From contig CAYVHB010000040.1 of assembly GCA_964450865.1 (NCBI GenBank), forward strand, positions 1 through 26,474: a stretch of 26,474 nucleotides of DNA, in the 5' to 3' direction. The notes below the pieces were generated by a model. It ran no database searches and was not told the origin of the DNA. It saw only the letters and a program-made list of their open reading frames with translations. Shown here one piece after another: positions 1-7,878 of this stretch. Position 1 is the stretch's first letter. Each line of letters opens with the position of its first letter. The stretch is from CAYVHB01 sp964450865 (GTDB lineage: Bacteria > Bacillota > Clostridia > Saccharofermentanales > UBA5734). The position numbers and the translations under genes were made by a program.

Positions 1-82
1 AGTGCAAATTCTGCATCAGTCGTTTTTTATGTTCGGGCAATAAGCCTGATATGATAAATGGATTGCTTGAACCTGCAGATGA

Positions 83-111
83 TTGACATATCCGAGTTAG
101 CTCTGTATAGT
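83..111 (+). promoter_or_regulatory. Sigma-A type promoter for the TrmB-like gene
   Basis: A perfect -35 TTGACA (83-88) is followed after 17 nt by a -10 TATAGT (106-111), about 55 nt before the first plausible start codon. It probably drives the regulator and, by read-through, lysA, because no second clear promoter was seen in the 108-nt gap between them. The first 80 nt of the window show no gene. Confidence 0.75.
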
Positions 112-166
112 ATCCCTTAATAGAAATACTATTGAAGCCAAGACAGAAAAGCGTACAGTGAGGTTC

Positions 167-883
167 ATGTCTGTGGATTTGATTGAAAGCCTGACAGCTA
201 CCGGCCTGACTCGTCAAGAAGCCCAGTTGTATCTGCTGCTGCATACGGAAGGGGTCATGACAGGTTATGAGGCTGCCAAGCAATCGGGCATTTCGCGATC
301 GAATGCTTATATGAGCCTGGCCGGACTGGTCGCCAAGGGTGCTGCCCGCCGGATTGACGGAGATGTCCAGCATTACACCGCCGTACCAATCCAGGAGTAT
401 TGCCGCAACAAACAGCGGGAATGTGAGACCAATCTGGCCTGGCTGCGCGAGCACATGCCAGCCTATCGGGAAATCGCCGAGCCCTTCCTGACGATTCACG
501 GACGGCGCAACATCCTGAACGGCATGCAGAATCTGATTGATCAGGCTCAGCACCGTATATACGTGGCTCTGGCTGGTGAAGCGCTGGAATTGATGCGACC
601 GTGCCTGGCAGCAGCCTGTGTCCGTGGCTTGAAGGTTGTTGTGATTGCCCCGCTACCGTTTGCCTTGTCCGGCGCTACCGTTTATCATGCTGAACGCCAG
701 GCAGGCCAGGTCCGCCTGATTGTCGACTCGGCCCGGATCATGACGGGTGAAATCGCAGACGACGGCGAATCAACCTGCCTGGTTTCCCGCCACCAGTCCC
801 TGGTCAGTCTTTTTAAAGAAGCCCTGGTCAACGAGATCAAGCTGATCACACAAGCCGGTGCAAGTGAGAATCAGAACATCTGA
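167..883 (+). CDS. TrmB-family transcriptional regulator
   Basis: This is a DNA-binding regulator of the TrmB (sugar-specific regulator) type, acting in the cytoplasm. The N-terminus is a winged helix-turn-helix: GLTRQEAQLYLLL opens the domain, and AAKQSGISRSNAYMSLAGL is the recognition part (about residues 37-55). A short linker leads to a C-terminal region with FLTIHGRRNIL and a run of alternating hydrophobic strands, as in the phospholipase-D-like half of TrmB proteins. I start it at ATG 167 (238 residues). GTG 158 lacks a ribosome site, and GTG 173 sits at better spacing from the GAGG at 160-163, so the start is uncertain. lysA follows 108 nt downstream on the same strand, which makes lysA a possible target or just a co-transcribed neighbour. 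The effector is unknown. Confidence 0.8.
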   Translation: MSVDLIESLTATGLTRQEAQLYLLLHTEGVMTGYEAAKQSGISRSNAYMSLAGLVAKGAARRIDGDVQHYTAVPIQEYCRNKQRECETNLAWLREHMPAYREIAEPFLTIHGRRNILNGMQNLIDQAQHRIYVALAGEALELMRPCLAAACVRGLKVVVIAPLPFALSGATVYHAERQAGQVRLIVDSARIMTGEIADDGESTCLVSRHQSLVSLFKEALVNEIKLITQAGASENQNI

Positions 884-991
884 GATCGCGGGGCAGAACA
901 AACAACAGCCAGAAGCGTCCAGCCAGCCGGACCGTCATGTATCCGATCCAATCATGTCGCCAGATAGCCAGCAGATCCGGGAGGAACACAC

Positions 992-2242
992 ATGTCCTAT
1001 TCATTTATCCAGGATACCCAATTTTTCGGTCAGTACCAGCCAGATGAATTACTGAAGCAGTTTGGCAGTCCGCTCTACGTTTACAATGAGACGATTCTGC
1101 GCAGCCGCTGCCGGGATATGCAGAACATCATGGATTATCCAGATTTTACCGCCAATTACTCGATCAAGGCCAATAGCAATCTGAGCTTGCTGCGTATCGC
1201 CCGTGAGGAAGGCCTATATGCCGATGCCATGTCGCCGGGTGAAATCCTGTTCCTGGAAAAGGCAGGCTTCCGCCATGACCAGATGTTTTTCGTGCCCAAT
1301 AATGTCAGCCGTGCCGAAATGCAATTTGCGATTGACCGCAAGGTGCTGACCAGCCTGGATTCGCTGGCCCAGCTGGAACAATACGGTCAGCTTGATCCGG
1401 GCGGCCGGGTCGCAATCCGTATCAATCCCGGCGTCGGGGCTGGTCATCACGAGAAGGTGGTTACAGCTGGCAAGAAGACAAAATTTGGCATCAGCATCGA
1501 TCAGATGCCAGCCGTCCAGGAAATCCTGGCCACCTGGCACTTGCGCCTGGTTGGCGTCAATCAGCATATCGGTTCACTGTTCATGGAGCCGAAGCCTTAT
1601 CTGGAAGCGGCGCGCCATTTTCTCGAAATTGCTGAACAATTCCCTGATCTGGAACTGATCGACTTCGGCGGTGGATTCGGGATCCCTTACCATAAGCTGG
1701 AGGGTCAGGCCCGTCTCGACCTGGCGACATTGCGGCGGGAACTGACTGTCCTGGTCCAGGATTTCGTCAGCCGCTATGGCCGCAAGGTTCAGTTTAAAAG
1801 CGAACCGGGCCGCTATGTTGTTGCCGAAAGCGGCGTACTGCTCAGCTATGTTCATTCGATCAAGCGCAATGATGAAATCACCTATGCCGGAACAGACCTC
1901 GGCTTTAATATCCTGGCCCGGCCGGTCATGTATGATTCCTGGCATGATATCGAAGTCATTCGCGACGGTGCCATCCTGGCCAGCCCCAATCCCCAGCCGG
2001 TCACGGTGGTTGGCAACATCTGCGAGAGCGGTGATATCATTGCCCGCAATCGTCTCCTGCCGCCGATGAAGGCCGGTGATATTGTAGCCGTGCTGGATGC
2101 CGGCGCTTATGGCTATGCCATGGCCTCTACTTACAACAACCGGTTGCGGCCGGCTGAAGTCCTGATTTCCGCCGACGGAAACGCCCGGCTGATCCGCCGC
2201 CGGGAGACTTTCGCTGATCTCTTGAGTACCTTTGAGTTCTAA
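992..2242 (+). CDS. lysA: Diaminopimelate decarboxylase (fold-III PLP decarboxylase)
   Basis: The predicted enzyme removes CO2 from meso-diaminopimelate to give L-lysine, the last step of the diaminopimelate pathway, in the cytoplasm. The 416-residue protein has the normal length and the expected fold-III landmarks: PLP lysine in YSIKANSN (K59), HIGS (H192), the glycine-rich phosphate loop GGGFG (226-230), EPGR (271-274) and the catalytic cysteine in NICESGD (C344). ATG 992 is preceded by a good GGGAGGA at 979-985. Related decarboxylases of the carboxynorspermidine type share this fold, but the EPGR and CESGD motifs and the length favour LysA. No other lysine gene lies nearby; the partner upstream is a TrmB-type regulator. 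Confidence 0.88.
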   Translation: MSYSFIQDTQFFGQYQPDELLKQFGSPLYVYNETILRSRCRDMQNIMDYPDFTANYSIKANSNLSLLRIAREEGLYADAMSPGEILFLEKAGFRHDQMFFVPNNVSRAEMQFAIDRKVLTSLDSLAQLEQYGQLDPGGRVAIRINPGVGAGHHEKVVTAGKKTKFGISIDQMPAVQEILATWHLRLVGVNQHIGSLFMEPKPYLEAARHFLEIAEQFPDLELIDFGGGFGIPYHKLEGQARLDLATLRRELTVLVQDFVSRYGRKVQFKSEPGRYVVAESGVLLSYVHSIKRNDEITYAGTDLGFNILARPVMYDSWHDIEVIRDGAILASPNPQPVTVVGNICESGDIIARNRLLPPMKAGDIVAVLDAGAYGYAMASTYNNRLRPAEVLISADGNARLIRRRETFADLLSTFEF

Positions 2243-2335
2243 AGATGCCGAAAGCAAAGCGGTATTCTTTGGCGACTCGACCTCGCTGCCGGATGTGACA
2301 GGCTTAAAAGGCCCAATAGATCAGGACCTGTAGGG

Positions 2336-2366
2336 ACAGGCGGTTGTCGGACAGACAGCCGCCTGT
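2336..2366 (+). terminator. Probable lysA terminator hairpin
   Basis: A 13-bp stem (2336-2348 with 2354-2366, one G-U pair) closes a 5-nt loop GGACA. Only TT follows directly, so it lacks a proper U-run; it may be a weak terminator or an mRNA-stabilising hairpin. Confidence 0.5.
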
Positions 2367-2450
2367 TATGATGAAAGCAGCTATCACATCTGTAATAGAG
2401 AAAGGAGCAGGCAGACAGGATCGCTCAGGCCACATGTGACCGATTTATGC

Positions 2451-2495
2451 GACCGAAATATCTGATCAGATTAATGTGATCAGATATTTCTGGTC
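2451..2495. repeat. Long inverted repeat upstream of dCMP deaminase
   Basis: A perfect 14-bp arm (2455-2468, GAAATATCTGATCA) pairs with 2477-2490 across an 8-nt spacer. The symmetry extends through GACC (2451-2454) and GGTC (2492-2495) with one extra T. No T-run follows, so an intrinsic terminator is doubtful; an operator or a processing hairpin is equally possible. Confidence 0.7.
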
Positions 2496-2626
2496 AACAT
2501 CCATGCTCAGCATCGTCACCGCGTATTTGATAGCCGGGCTACTGGCCTGGCCAGTTCATGAGTCCAGGCGCTGGCTTTCTGGTCGGATCGTTGCACGGAT
2601 GAGCAGATTGTGTTTGCCGATATCAG

Positions 2627-3124
2627 ATGAACAAACGAGCCGACTATATTAGCTGGGACGAGTACTTCATGGGCATTGCCCTGCTCTCGGCCAAACGCAG
2701 CAAAGACCCCAACACCCAGGTTGGAGCCTGTATTGTCAACCCCCGCAACAAAATCGTCTCGGTTGGGTACAATGGTATGCCAATCGGCTGTAGCGACGAT
2801 GTTTTTCCCTGGTCCCGCGAAGGCGATCTGCTGGATACCAAGTATCCCTATGTCTGTCATGCTGAACTCAACGCCATTTTGAATAACGTCGGCTTCAATC
2901 TCGAAAACAGCAAGATCTACGTGCCGCTGTTTCCCTGCAACGAATGCTGCAAGGCGATCATCCAGTCCGGCATTCGCGAAGTCATTTTTATTTCAGACAA
3001 ATATGCCGAAACGGATGCAGTCAAAGCTTCCAAGCGCATGATGGACCAGGCTGGTGTCCGTTACCGTCGCCTGGATACCCCGCTGACCAGTCTGACGATC
3101 TCCTTTCGGGCTGCCGACATCTGA
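2627..3124 (+). CDS. Deoxycytidylate (dCMP) deaminase family protein
   Basis: The 165-residue protein carries the zinc deaminase signature: CHAELNAI (zinc ligand H78, proton shuttle E80) and PLFPCNECC (ligands C104 and C107). The N-terminal SWDEYFMGIALLSAKRSKDPNTQVG is typical of the dCMP deaminase/ComEB group, which makes dUMP for thymidylate synthesis. Length and domain order are normal for that group. ATG 2627 is the first Met of the frame but has no recognisable Shine-Dalgarno sequence, so it may be poorly translated or start differently. A hairpin at 3148-3173 separates it from the SOS-controlled gene downstream, so the two are probably independent units. Assignment to dCMP rather than another nucleotide deaminase comes from family resemblance only. 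Confidence 0.85.
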   Translation: MNKRADYISWDEYFMGIALLSAKRSKDPNTQVGACIVNPRNKIVSVGYNGMPIGCSDDVFPWSREGDLLDTKYPYVCHAELNAILNNVGFNLENSKIYVPLFPCNECCKAIIQSGIREVIFISDKYAETDAVKASKRMMDQAGVRYRRLDTPLTSLTISFRAADI

Positions 3125-3147
3125 TTATTGACCCGCAACTGAAAAAT

Positions 3148-3179
3148 AATCCGGCCTGGCAACAAGCCGGATTTAATAT
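3148..3179 (+). terminator. Terminator after dCMP deaminase gene
   Basis: An 8-bp perfect stem AATCCGGC (3148-3155) / GCCGGATT (3166-3173) with a 10-nt loop is followed by an AT-rich, T-containing tract. It lies 24 nt after the stop codon and just before the SOS promoter. Confidence 0.7.
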
Positions 3180-3189
3180 TACATTTTAA

Positions 3190-3258
3190 GAACGTATGTT
3201 TGCTTCTCCTTGACATTGATCAGGCGGCCTGCTAATATGGCCATAAGAACAAATGTTT
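3190..3258 (+). promoter_or_regulatory. SOS promoter with two LexA-type operators
   Basis: Two boxes match the Gram-positive LexA (DinR) pattern GAAC-N4-GTT(C/T): GAACGTATGTTT at 3190-3201 and GAACAAATGTTT at 3247-3258. Between them is a consensus promoter: -35 TTGACA (3210-3215), a 17-nt spacer, and -10 TAATAT (3233-3238). One operator lies just upstream of the -35 and the other covers the expected transcription start at about 3245. This is the layout expected for tight LexA repression. Transcription would cross a 5' leader of about 65 nt to the ATG at 3312. Confidence 0.85.
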
Positions 3259-3311
3259 GTCATGGGCCTGGCCTGATCACTGCCCTGAACACTGCAAGGA
3301 GGAGACACACC

Positions 3312-3602
3312 ATGTCGCTGTTTACCGGACTTTTTTTTGCAAGCTTGCTATTACTGGCAGTTGTCAGCTATGAATTGATCCGTGCCTGGCAGGTTGCCGA
3401 GGATGAGGCAGACCGCAAGCTGACTGAGCTGGAGCGCCAGTATCAGGAACTGCTGGCAAACCGGGTCCGTCATGCAGGCCGTGCGGCTGGTTGTGAGGCC
3501 GTGCCGATTCCTGTGCAGGATCAGGTGATTAACGACTGCCTGATCGGGGAGGCGGACCAGGCACCAGCATCACCGGACCCCCGCCACCGGCTGGTTGGCT
3601 GA
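3312..3602 (+). CDS. SOS-regulated small single-span membrane protein, function unknown
   Basis: I do not recognise this 96-residue protein. It starts with a hydrophobic segment (about residues 3-21, LFTGLFFASLLLLAVVSYE) that reads as one membrane anchor. A charged, heptad-like helix (about 25-50, AEDEADRKLTELERQYQEL) and a tail rich in Pro, Asp and Gln with two cysteines follow. ATG 3312 has an excellent AAGGAGGA at 3297-3304; the longer reading frame from 3210 would start inside the -35 box and is rejected. Known SOS-induced division inhibitors (YneA, DivS, SidA, ChiZ) are also small one-span membrane proteins, so a similar role is a reasonable inference. No LysM or other named domain is visible to support it. 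A 29-bp repeat overlaps its 3' end. Confidence 0.75.
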   Translation: MSLFTGLFFASLLLLAVVSYELIRAWQVAEDEADRKLTELERQYQELLANRVRHAGRAAGCEAVPIPVQDQVINDCLIGEADQAPASPDPRHRLVG

Positions 3603-3673
3603 GAGATGAGCCGGATGATCTGCCATGTTTATGTCAGTCAGCAGATCACCAGACCCCCACCGCCGGCTGGTTG
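3569..3673 (+). repeat. 29-bp direct repeat flanking the stop of the SOS gene
   Basis: Copy 1 (3569-3597) and copy 2 (3645-3673) agree at 26 of 29 positions and are 76 nt apart. Copy 1 encodes the last residues of the SOS membrane protein and copy 2 is non-coding, which suggests a local duplication of the gene's 3' end. The intervening segment contains a GATCTGC/GCAGATC hairpin. Confidence 0.7.
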
Positions 3674-3728
3674 ATCCGCCTGGGCCCTGCAAGCGGATCA
3701 ATTGTCAGACCGCTGACAGCGGCAATAT

Positions 3729-3757
3729 TTGACAGATACCCGATTCTGAATTATCGT
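3729..3757 (+). promoter_or_regulatory. Promoter for the ABC importer operon
   Basis: A consensus -35 TTGACA (3729-3734) and a -10 TATCGT (3752-3757) are separated by 17 nt. The leader to ATG 3897 is about 130 nt and contains GC-rich self-complementary sequence around 3783-3812, but I recognise no riboswitch class there. Confidence 0.6.
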
Positions 3758-3896
3758 ATTTCTATCAACGGAATTGTGTAAAAGCCGGAGGCCTGACAGG
3801 CAGGCCGGCCAGCGCGTCGGCAAGGCGGCCAGTCCAAGGTTATCAAGCCCGACTATCTGGCACAATACCGAGGTAACGCACGCAAGGAGATACGAA

Positions 3897-4973
3897 ATGA
3901 AAATGAACAGGATCAGGCGCATTTTCTCTCTGCTATTTGTGATCGCCATGATGATCGGCCTGGTGGCCTGCTCGGCACCGGCAACCACCTCGTCATCAGC
4001 CAGCCAGACTCTGAGCCAGACTGCAACGCCAGCGACAACGACCGAGTCTGAAGCACCGTCCGAATCAGTCAAACCGGTGAAAATCCGGATAGCCGCGTTG
4101 AAAGGCCCGACCGGCATGGGCATGGTCAAGCTGATGGCTGATTCCGATGCTGGACGGACAGTCAATGAATATGCTTTTTCGCTCAGCGGCAGCCCTGATG
4201 ATGTGGTCGCGCAGCTGACCAGCGGACAGGTTGATATAGCAGCACTGCCGACAAACCTGGCTGCTGTTCTTTACCAGAAGCTGAATGGCAAGATCCATTT
4301 ACTGGCGATCAACACCCTTGGTGTTCTGCATATACTTGAGAACGGGCAAGCGGTGAATAATATCAGTGACCTAGCCGGGCGGACCCTCTATGCGACAGGC
4401 CAGGGTTCAGTGCCCGAGTACGTTCTGGCGGACCTCCTGTCCCGGGCCGGCATTGCCGACCAGGTTAAAGTTGAATTCAAAGCCGAACATACCGAGCTGG
4501 CCACATTGGCGGCTGCTGGCCAGGTTGACCTGGTCATGCTGCCTGAGCCGTTCGCCACAACGGTGCTGGCCAAGAATCCTGCATTCCGCCGGGCAATCGA
4601 TTTGAACCAAGCCTGGGAAGAAAGCCAGACTGACGCTGGCCAGAATGGCCTGCTGGCCATGGGCTGCCTGGTAGTCACCGATGATCTGGCCCTGGCTAAT
4701 CCGGATGCCATTGATTCATTCCTGCGCGAATATGGCGAGTCCACGGATTATGTCAATACAAAGCCGGAAGAAGCCGGTGCTTTAATTGCCAAGTACGGGA
4801 TCCTGCCCGATGCCCAACTGGCTGCCAAGGCCATTCCCAGCTGTCATATCGTCATGATCAGTGATGATCAGATGGCAGATACAATCAATCCGCTTTTGAA
4901 CGCACTATTCAAGGCTAATCCCAAGTCCATTGGCGGTAAATTGCCCGATCAGGACTTTTATCAGCTGCCATGA
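3897..4973 (+). CDS. ABC transporter substrate-binding lipoprotein (NMT1/TauA/SsuA-like)
   Basis: This 358-residue protein is the extracytoplasmic binding component of the importer encoded with the next two genes. The N-terminus MKMNRIRRIF is followed by a hydrophobic stretch ending in a lipobox LVAC, so it should be lipid-anchored at the membrane. A Ser/Thr-rich linker leads to the binding fold, which opens with VKIRIAALKGPTGMGM and contains GQVDIAALPTNLAA, a layout typical of the NMT1/SsuA/TauA and thiamine-precursor group. ATG 3897 has AAGGAG at 3884-3889; the upstream extension to 3774 lacks support. Its stop overlaps the permease start by 4 nt. The substrate (sulfonate, nitrate, a pyrimidine or another small molecule) cannot be told from sequence alone. 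Confidence 0.85.
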   Translation: MKMNRIRRIFSLLFVIAMMIGLVACSAPATTSSSASQTLSQTATPATTTESEAPSESVKPVKIRIAALKGPTGMGMVKLMADSDAGRTVNEYAFSLSGSPDDVVAQLTSGQVDIAALPTNLAAVLYQKLNGKIHLLAINTLGVLHILENGQAVNNISDLAGRTLYATGQGSVPEYVLADLLSRAGIADQVKVEFKAEHTELATLAAAGQVDLVMLPEPFATTVLAKNPAFRRAIDLNQAWEESQTDAGQNGLLAMGCLVVTDDLALANPDAIDSFLREYGESTDYVNTKPEEAGALIAKYGILPDAQLAAKAIPSCHIVMISDDQMADTINPLLNALFKANPKSIGGKLPDQDFYQLP

Positions 4974-5752
4974 AGCTTCACGCCAGATTGCGGGCCATCG
5001 CCATGAGCCTTGTCTGGCTGGGCATCTGGCAAATAGCTTGCTGGCTGATTAACCAGGAATTGCTGCTGCCCTCTCCGTGGCATGTATTTCAGCGGCTGTT
5101 TGAGCTGGTCCAGATCCGCTCTTTCTGGTTGGCGACAGGGGCTTCACTGGCCCGGATCGCCGCCGGATTTGGTCTGGGCCTGGCCATTGGCACCGGGCTG
5201 GCCATCCTGACCGTCAGTCTTCGCTGGATGCATGATCTGTTTTATCCGATGCTCAGTACGGTTCGGGCTACGCCGGTATCGTCCTTTATTATTCTGGCCC
5301 TGATCTGGATGAGCAGTTCGCGAGTTGTGGTCTTCATTGTCTTTCTGATGGTTCTCCCTATTATCTGGGGGAATATGACCGAAGGTATCCGGAAAACAGA
5401 TCCGGAACTGCTGGAAATGGCGCGGCTTTTCCGTTTTAGCACCTATCAGCGCTTTCGCCTGATCTATCTGCCATCTGTGCTGCCTTTTTTCATGTCAGGG
5501 GCCATTACCAGTCTCGGCCTGGGCTGGAAGGCTGGCATTGCAGCCGAGGTCCTCAGTAATCCGCTTCCGTCATTGGGCAAGCAGTTGTATGAGTCCAAGA
5601 TATATCTGGAAACGAGAGATTTGTTTACCCTGACCCTGGTTGTCATCCTGTTAAGTCTTCTGCTGGAAAAGGTCTTTGTCAGGTCTTTGCAATATATAAC
5701 CCGAATCCTGGTCCATCAGGGACATTTCCAGGGCGGAACATCAAATATCTAG
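4970..5752 (+). CDS. ABC transporter permease (SsuC/TauC-like)
   Basis: This 260-residue membrane protein of the BPD_transp_1 type forms the channel of the importer, with about six hydrophobic segments. The cytoplasmic coupling loop reads EMARLFRFSTYQRFRLIYLPSVLP, with the conserved EAA-like helix, and is followed by GLGWKAGIAAEVLS as in sulfonate/taurine/pyrimidine permeases. The ATG overlaps the stop of the lipoprotein gene (ATGA at 4970), with no strong ribosome site of its own, so translational coupling is likely. The ATPase gene follows after 61 nt. Confidence 0.87.
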   Translation: MKLHARLRAIAMSLVWLGIWQIACWLINQELLLPSPWHVFQRLFELVQIRSFWLATGASLARIAAGFGLGLAIGTGLAILTVSLRWMHDLFYPMLSTVRATPVSSFIILALIWMSSSRVVVFIVFLMVLPIIWGNMTEGIRKTDPELLEMARLFRFSTYQRFRLIYLPSVLPFFMSGAITSLGLGWKAGIAAEVLSNPLPSLGKQLYESKIYLETRDLFTLTLVVILLSLLLEKVFVRSLQYITRILVHQGHFQGGTSNI

Positions 5753-5813
5753 CATGAAAGCCGAGAATGAATGGTATCAATAGTAGTGAGCGTATAGGAA
5801 TTGATGATTACAG

Positions 5814-6407
5814 ATGTTGCAGATCCAGAATTTATGTAAATCATATAATGGTCACCCTGTCCTCTCTGATTTCAGCCTGGATCTGCCTGACCACGGCATT
5901 ATTGGTTTGTTTGGGCCTTCGGGCTGCGGAAAGACAACCTTGTTGCGGATTTTGGCCGGGCTGGAACAGGCTGAAAGCGGCCAGATCAATGGCCTGGCCA
6001 GCCGGCGAATTTCCATGGTATTTCAGGAGGATCGTCTTTTGCCCTGGCTGACTGCCCTGGGTAATATTGCAGCTGTGCAACCAGAGCCAACTGTTGTCCA
6101 ATATTATCTGAAAGGCCTGCATTTGACCGCCAAGGCCTATCAGTACCCATCTGAACTGAGTGGCGGCATGTGCCGGCGGGTTGCCCTGGCCCGGGCCCTG
6201 GCATATGGTGGTGATCTGTTCTTGCTTGATGAGCCACTCAAGGGGCTGGACAGACCCCTTAAAGAGCAGATCTATCCCCATTTGCTTGATCTCAAACCGA
6301 ATAGTCTTGTGCTGCTGGCAAGCCATGATGAAAGTGAAATTGCTGCATTGGCCGATCTGACCTGTCATCTGACAGGTCCACCCTTGAAAATTCTGGCCAT
6401 CAGCTGA
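5814..6407 (+). CDS. ABC transporter ATP-binding protein
   Basis: This is the cytoplasmic ATPase that powers the importer. All motifs are present: Walker A GPSGCGKTT (34-42), Q-loop in MVFQED (Q71), signature LSGGM (115-119), Walker B LFLLDE (135-140) and the switch histidine in SHDE (H171). At 197 residues it is shorter than the usual 240-260, with a reduced segment after the H-loop, but no key residue is missing. The start at ATG 5814 has only a weak AGGAA at 5796-5800, so expression may depend on the upstream genes. The gene ends 39 nt before a strong terminator. Confidence 0.87.
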   Translation: MLQIQNLCKSYNGHPVLSDFSLDLPDHGIIGLFGPSGCGKTTLLRILAGLEQAESGQINGLASRRISMVFQEDRLLPWLTALGNIAAVQPEPTVVQYYLKGLHLTAKAYQYPSELSGGMCRRVALARALAYGGDLFLLDEPLKGLDRPLKEQIYPHLLDLKPNSLVLLASHDESEIAALADLTCHLTGPPLKILAIS

Positions 6408-6445
6408 ATTGGCGTTATTATCCACCCATTTATCATTCAGCGTAT

Positions 6446-6487
6446 AAAAAAAGGGGAGCATGTCAGACATGCTCCCCCCGTTTATTT
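6446..6487. terminator. Strong bidirectional terminator
   Basis: A 12-bp stem GGGGAGCATGTC / GACATGCTCCCC around a single central A (effectively an 11-bp stem with a 3-nt loop, 6453-6477) is preceded by AAAAAAA and followed by a T-rich tract. On the plus strand it ends the ABC operon. Read on the minus strand it has a seven-T run and is an even better terminator, which implies a minus-strand transcript arriving from the right. Confidence 0.9.
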
Positions 6488-7121
6488 ATATCAACTTGTT
6501 GTAGAATCCGTTACGTACCAACCATTTTTTGTGTTCTGGTAACACAATCAACAATATTCGCCAATATGCAGTTGTAGAGGTGTATAGGGTCTTCCTGGTT
6601 TATAACTGCTTTGACTCCTTTCGCCTGATATCCATTACTGGATAAGCCATCTGCTGAAGGCTTGACATCAACGATTGCGAAAGCACGGATGGTATACGGT
6701 CAATCCCAAGATGCATGAAAAGTATGAGATGAATAGAACGGGTATGTGCAGAGAATGATGCAGGCTGTTCTTACATAAGCTCCGAAGAATCGAGATCAGG
6801 ATTCAACGAGATCAGGTATTTACTTGACGAGATGTTCATGTTGCCCTGAATCTGTACCGATTAACGGGTATTGAGAAATAACATGAGATTCGGGTCAGGT
6901 CATGGGATTCAAGAGTCAGGTGGGATAAGGGCAGCTTTCAAGATTCAGGGCCCGGGTATCGTGGATGGAGCTAGCATGATAGACCTGCAGGATTGAGGCA
7001 AAGAATCGGGAAGTCATAAGGGTTAAGTCAGTGGTGACAGAACTTGGTTCAGGATCGGAATCGTTCAATCGTTCATGTTGGGTTAGGACTGAGGTTGGGC
7101 CAGAAATGGTGTAATGAGAAA

Positions 7122-7256
7122 TGGCTAAGGCTAATGGTAAGGGTAGGGGTAGGGGTAGGGGTAAGGGTAAGGGTTATGGTAAGGGTTATGGTAAGGGTAG
7201 GGGTAAGGGTTATGGTTAAGGCTCTTGGTAAGGGTAGGGGTAATGGTAAAGGCTAA
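7122..7256 (+). repeat. Degenerate G-rich hexamer array (GGTAAG/GGTAGG)
   Basis: The plus strand consists of units such as GGTAAG, GGTAGG and GGTTATGGTAAG, with dozens of GGG or GG tracts separated by TA or TAA; it decays toward about 7330. The pattern resembles telomere-type repeats and could form G-quadruplexes. An open frame across it (7044-7256, Val/Arg/Gly-rich) is a by-product of the repeat and not a gene. Confidence 0.85.
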
Positions 7257-7878
7257 GATACAGGGTAGGATCAAGGTTAATGGTTAAGCTAAGATTAGGG
7301 CTAAAGGTTAAGGTTAAGGAATTGGTTATTGGTATGAAATAGAAATAGTTGAAATGGGCAATGAGATCAAGTGGATGAAGAGAAACTAGTCACGGTATGG
7401 ATGCAAGTGAATAAGACTTTTTTAAAATCAACGGTAAATAACCAGATCCGGACTGCCATCTCGGACTCGCGCAAAATTATGCATATTCTGCTGTAGACGA
7501 ATCAAGACTTCATCAGGATAAGGCCGGCTGTCTGCATTTGTACACTGCAACTGGTCGTTATCATGATATGTAAATAAAGAATGAACAAAACCAGTTCGAG
7601 TGTCAGGCTCTGGTTCTGGGATCGATTCCAATTGAGATGAAGTGAGTCCAGATAAGGATGAATGAAAGAATCAGTGTAAGTGAACGTCGGTTGGTACGAG
7701 GTTCATGTACAACTTGCTGATGTCTTTATTATAACGCTTGAATTGGGCAAAAGTGTTACCAAATCATGAAATCACTTGCGAAAAAATATGTTCATGATTT
7801 GTGAAGGTTGCTCAAAGAATCTGATAATCTTGAAAACGATGATATAAAAGCAAGCAATTTATGTAATTTTAAAGTTTC

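Larger units (their letters stand above)
2243..2626. other. Intergenic region with two strong inverted repeats
   Basis: No gene is seen in these 384 nt. It contains a 13-bp GC-rich hairpin just after lysA (2336-2366) and a longer AT-rich inverted repeat (2451-2495), both listed separately. I could not identify a convincing promoter for the dCMP deaminase gene that follows. Confidence 0.6.

Noticed and set aside
1574..2257. Long minus-strand frame opposite lysA
   Set aside because: It is a shadow of lysA created by codon composition.
3210..3311. Longer N-terminus for the SOS protein
   Set aside because: It would start within the -35 box and cross both the promoter and the second operator; ATG 3312 has a perfect ribosome site.
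7044..7256. Open frame of Val/Arg/Gly/Met repeats
   Set aside because: It is the translation of the G-rich hexamer array, has no ribosome site and changes character with the repeat.
7428..7631. Minus-strand small frame of 67 codons
   Set aside because: It starts with TTG, has no ribosome site and no recognisable domain; kept only as a remark in the gene-poor region.
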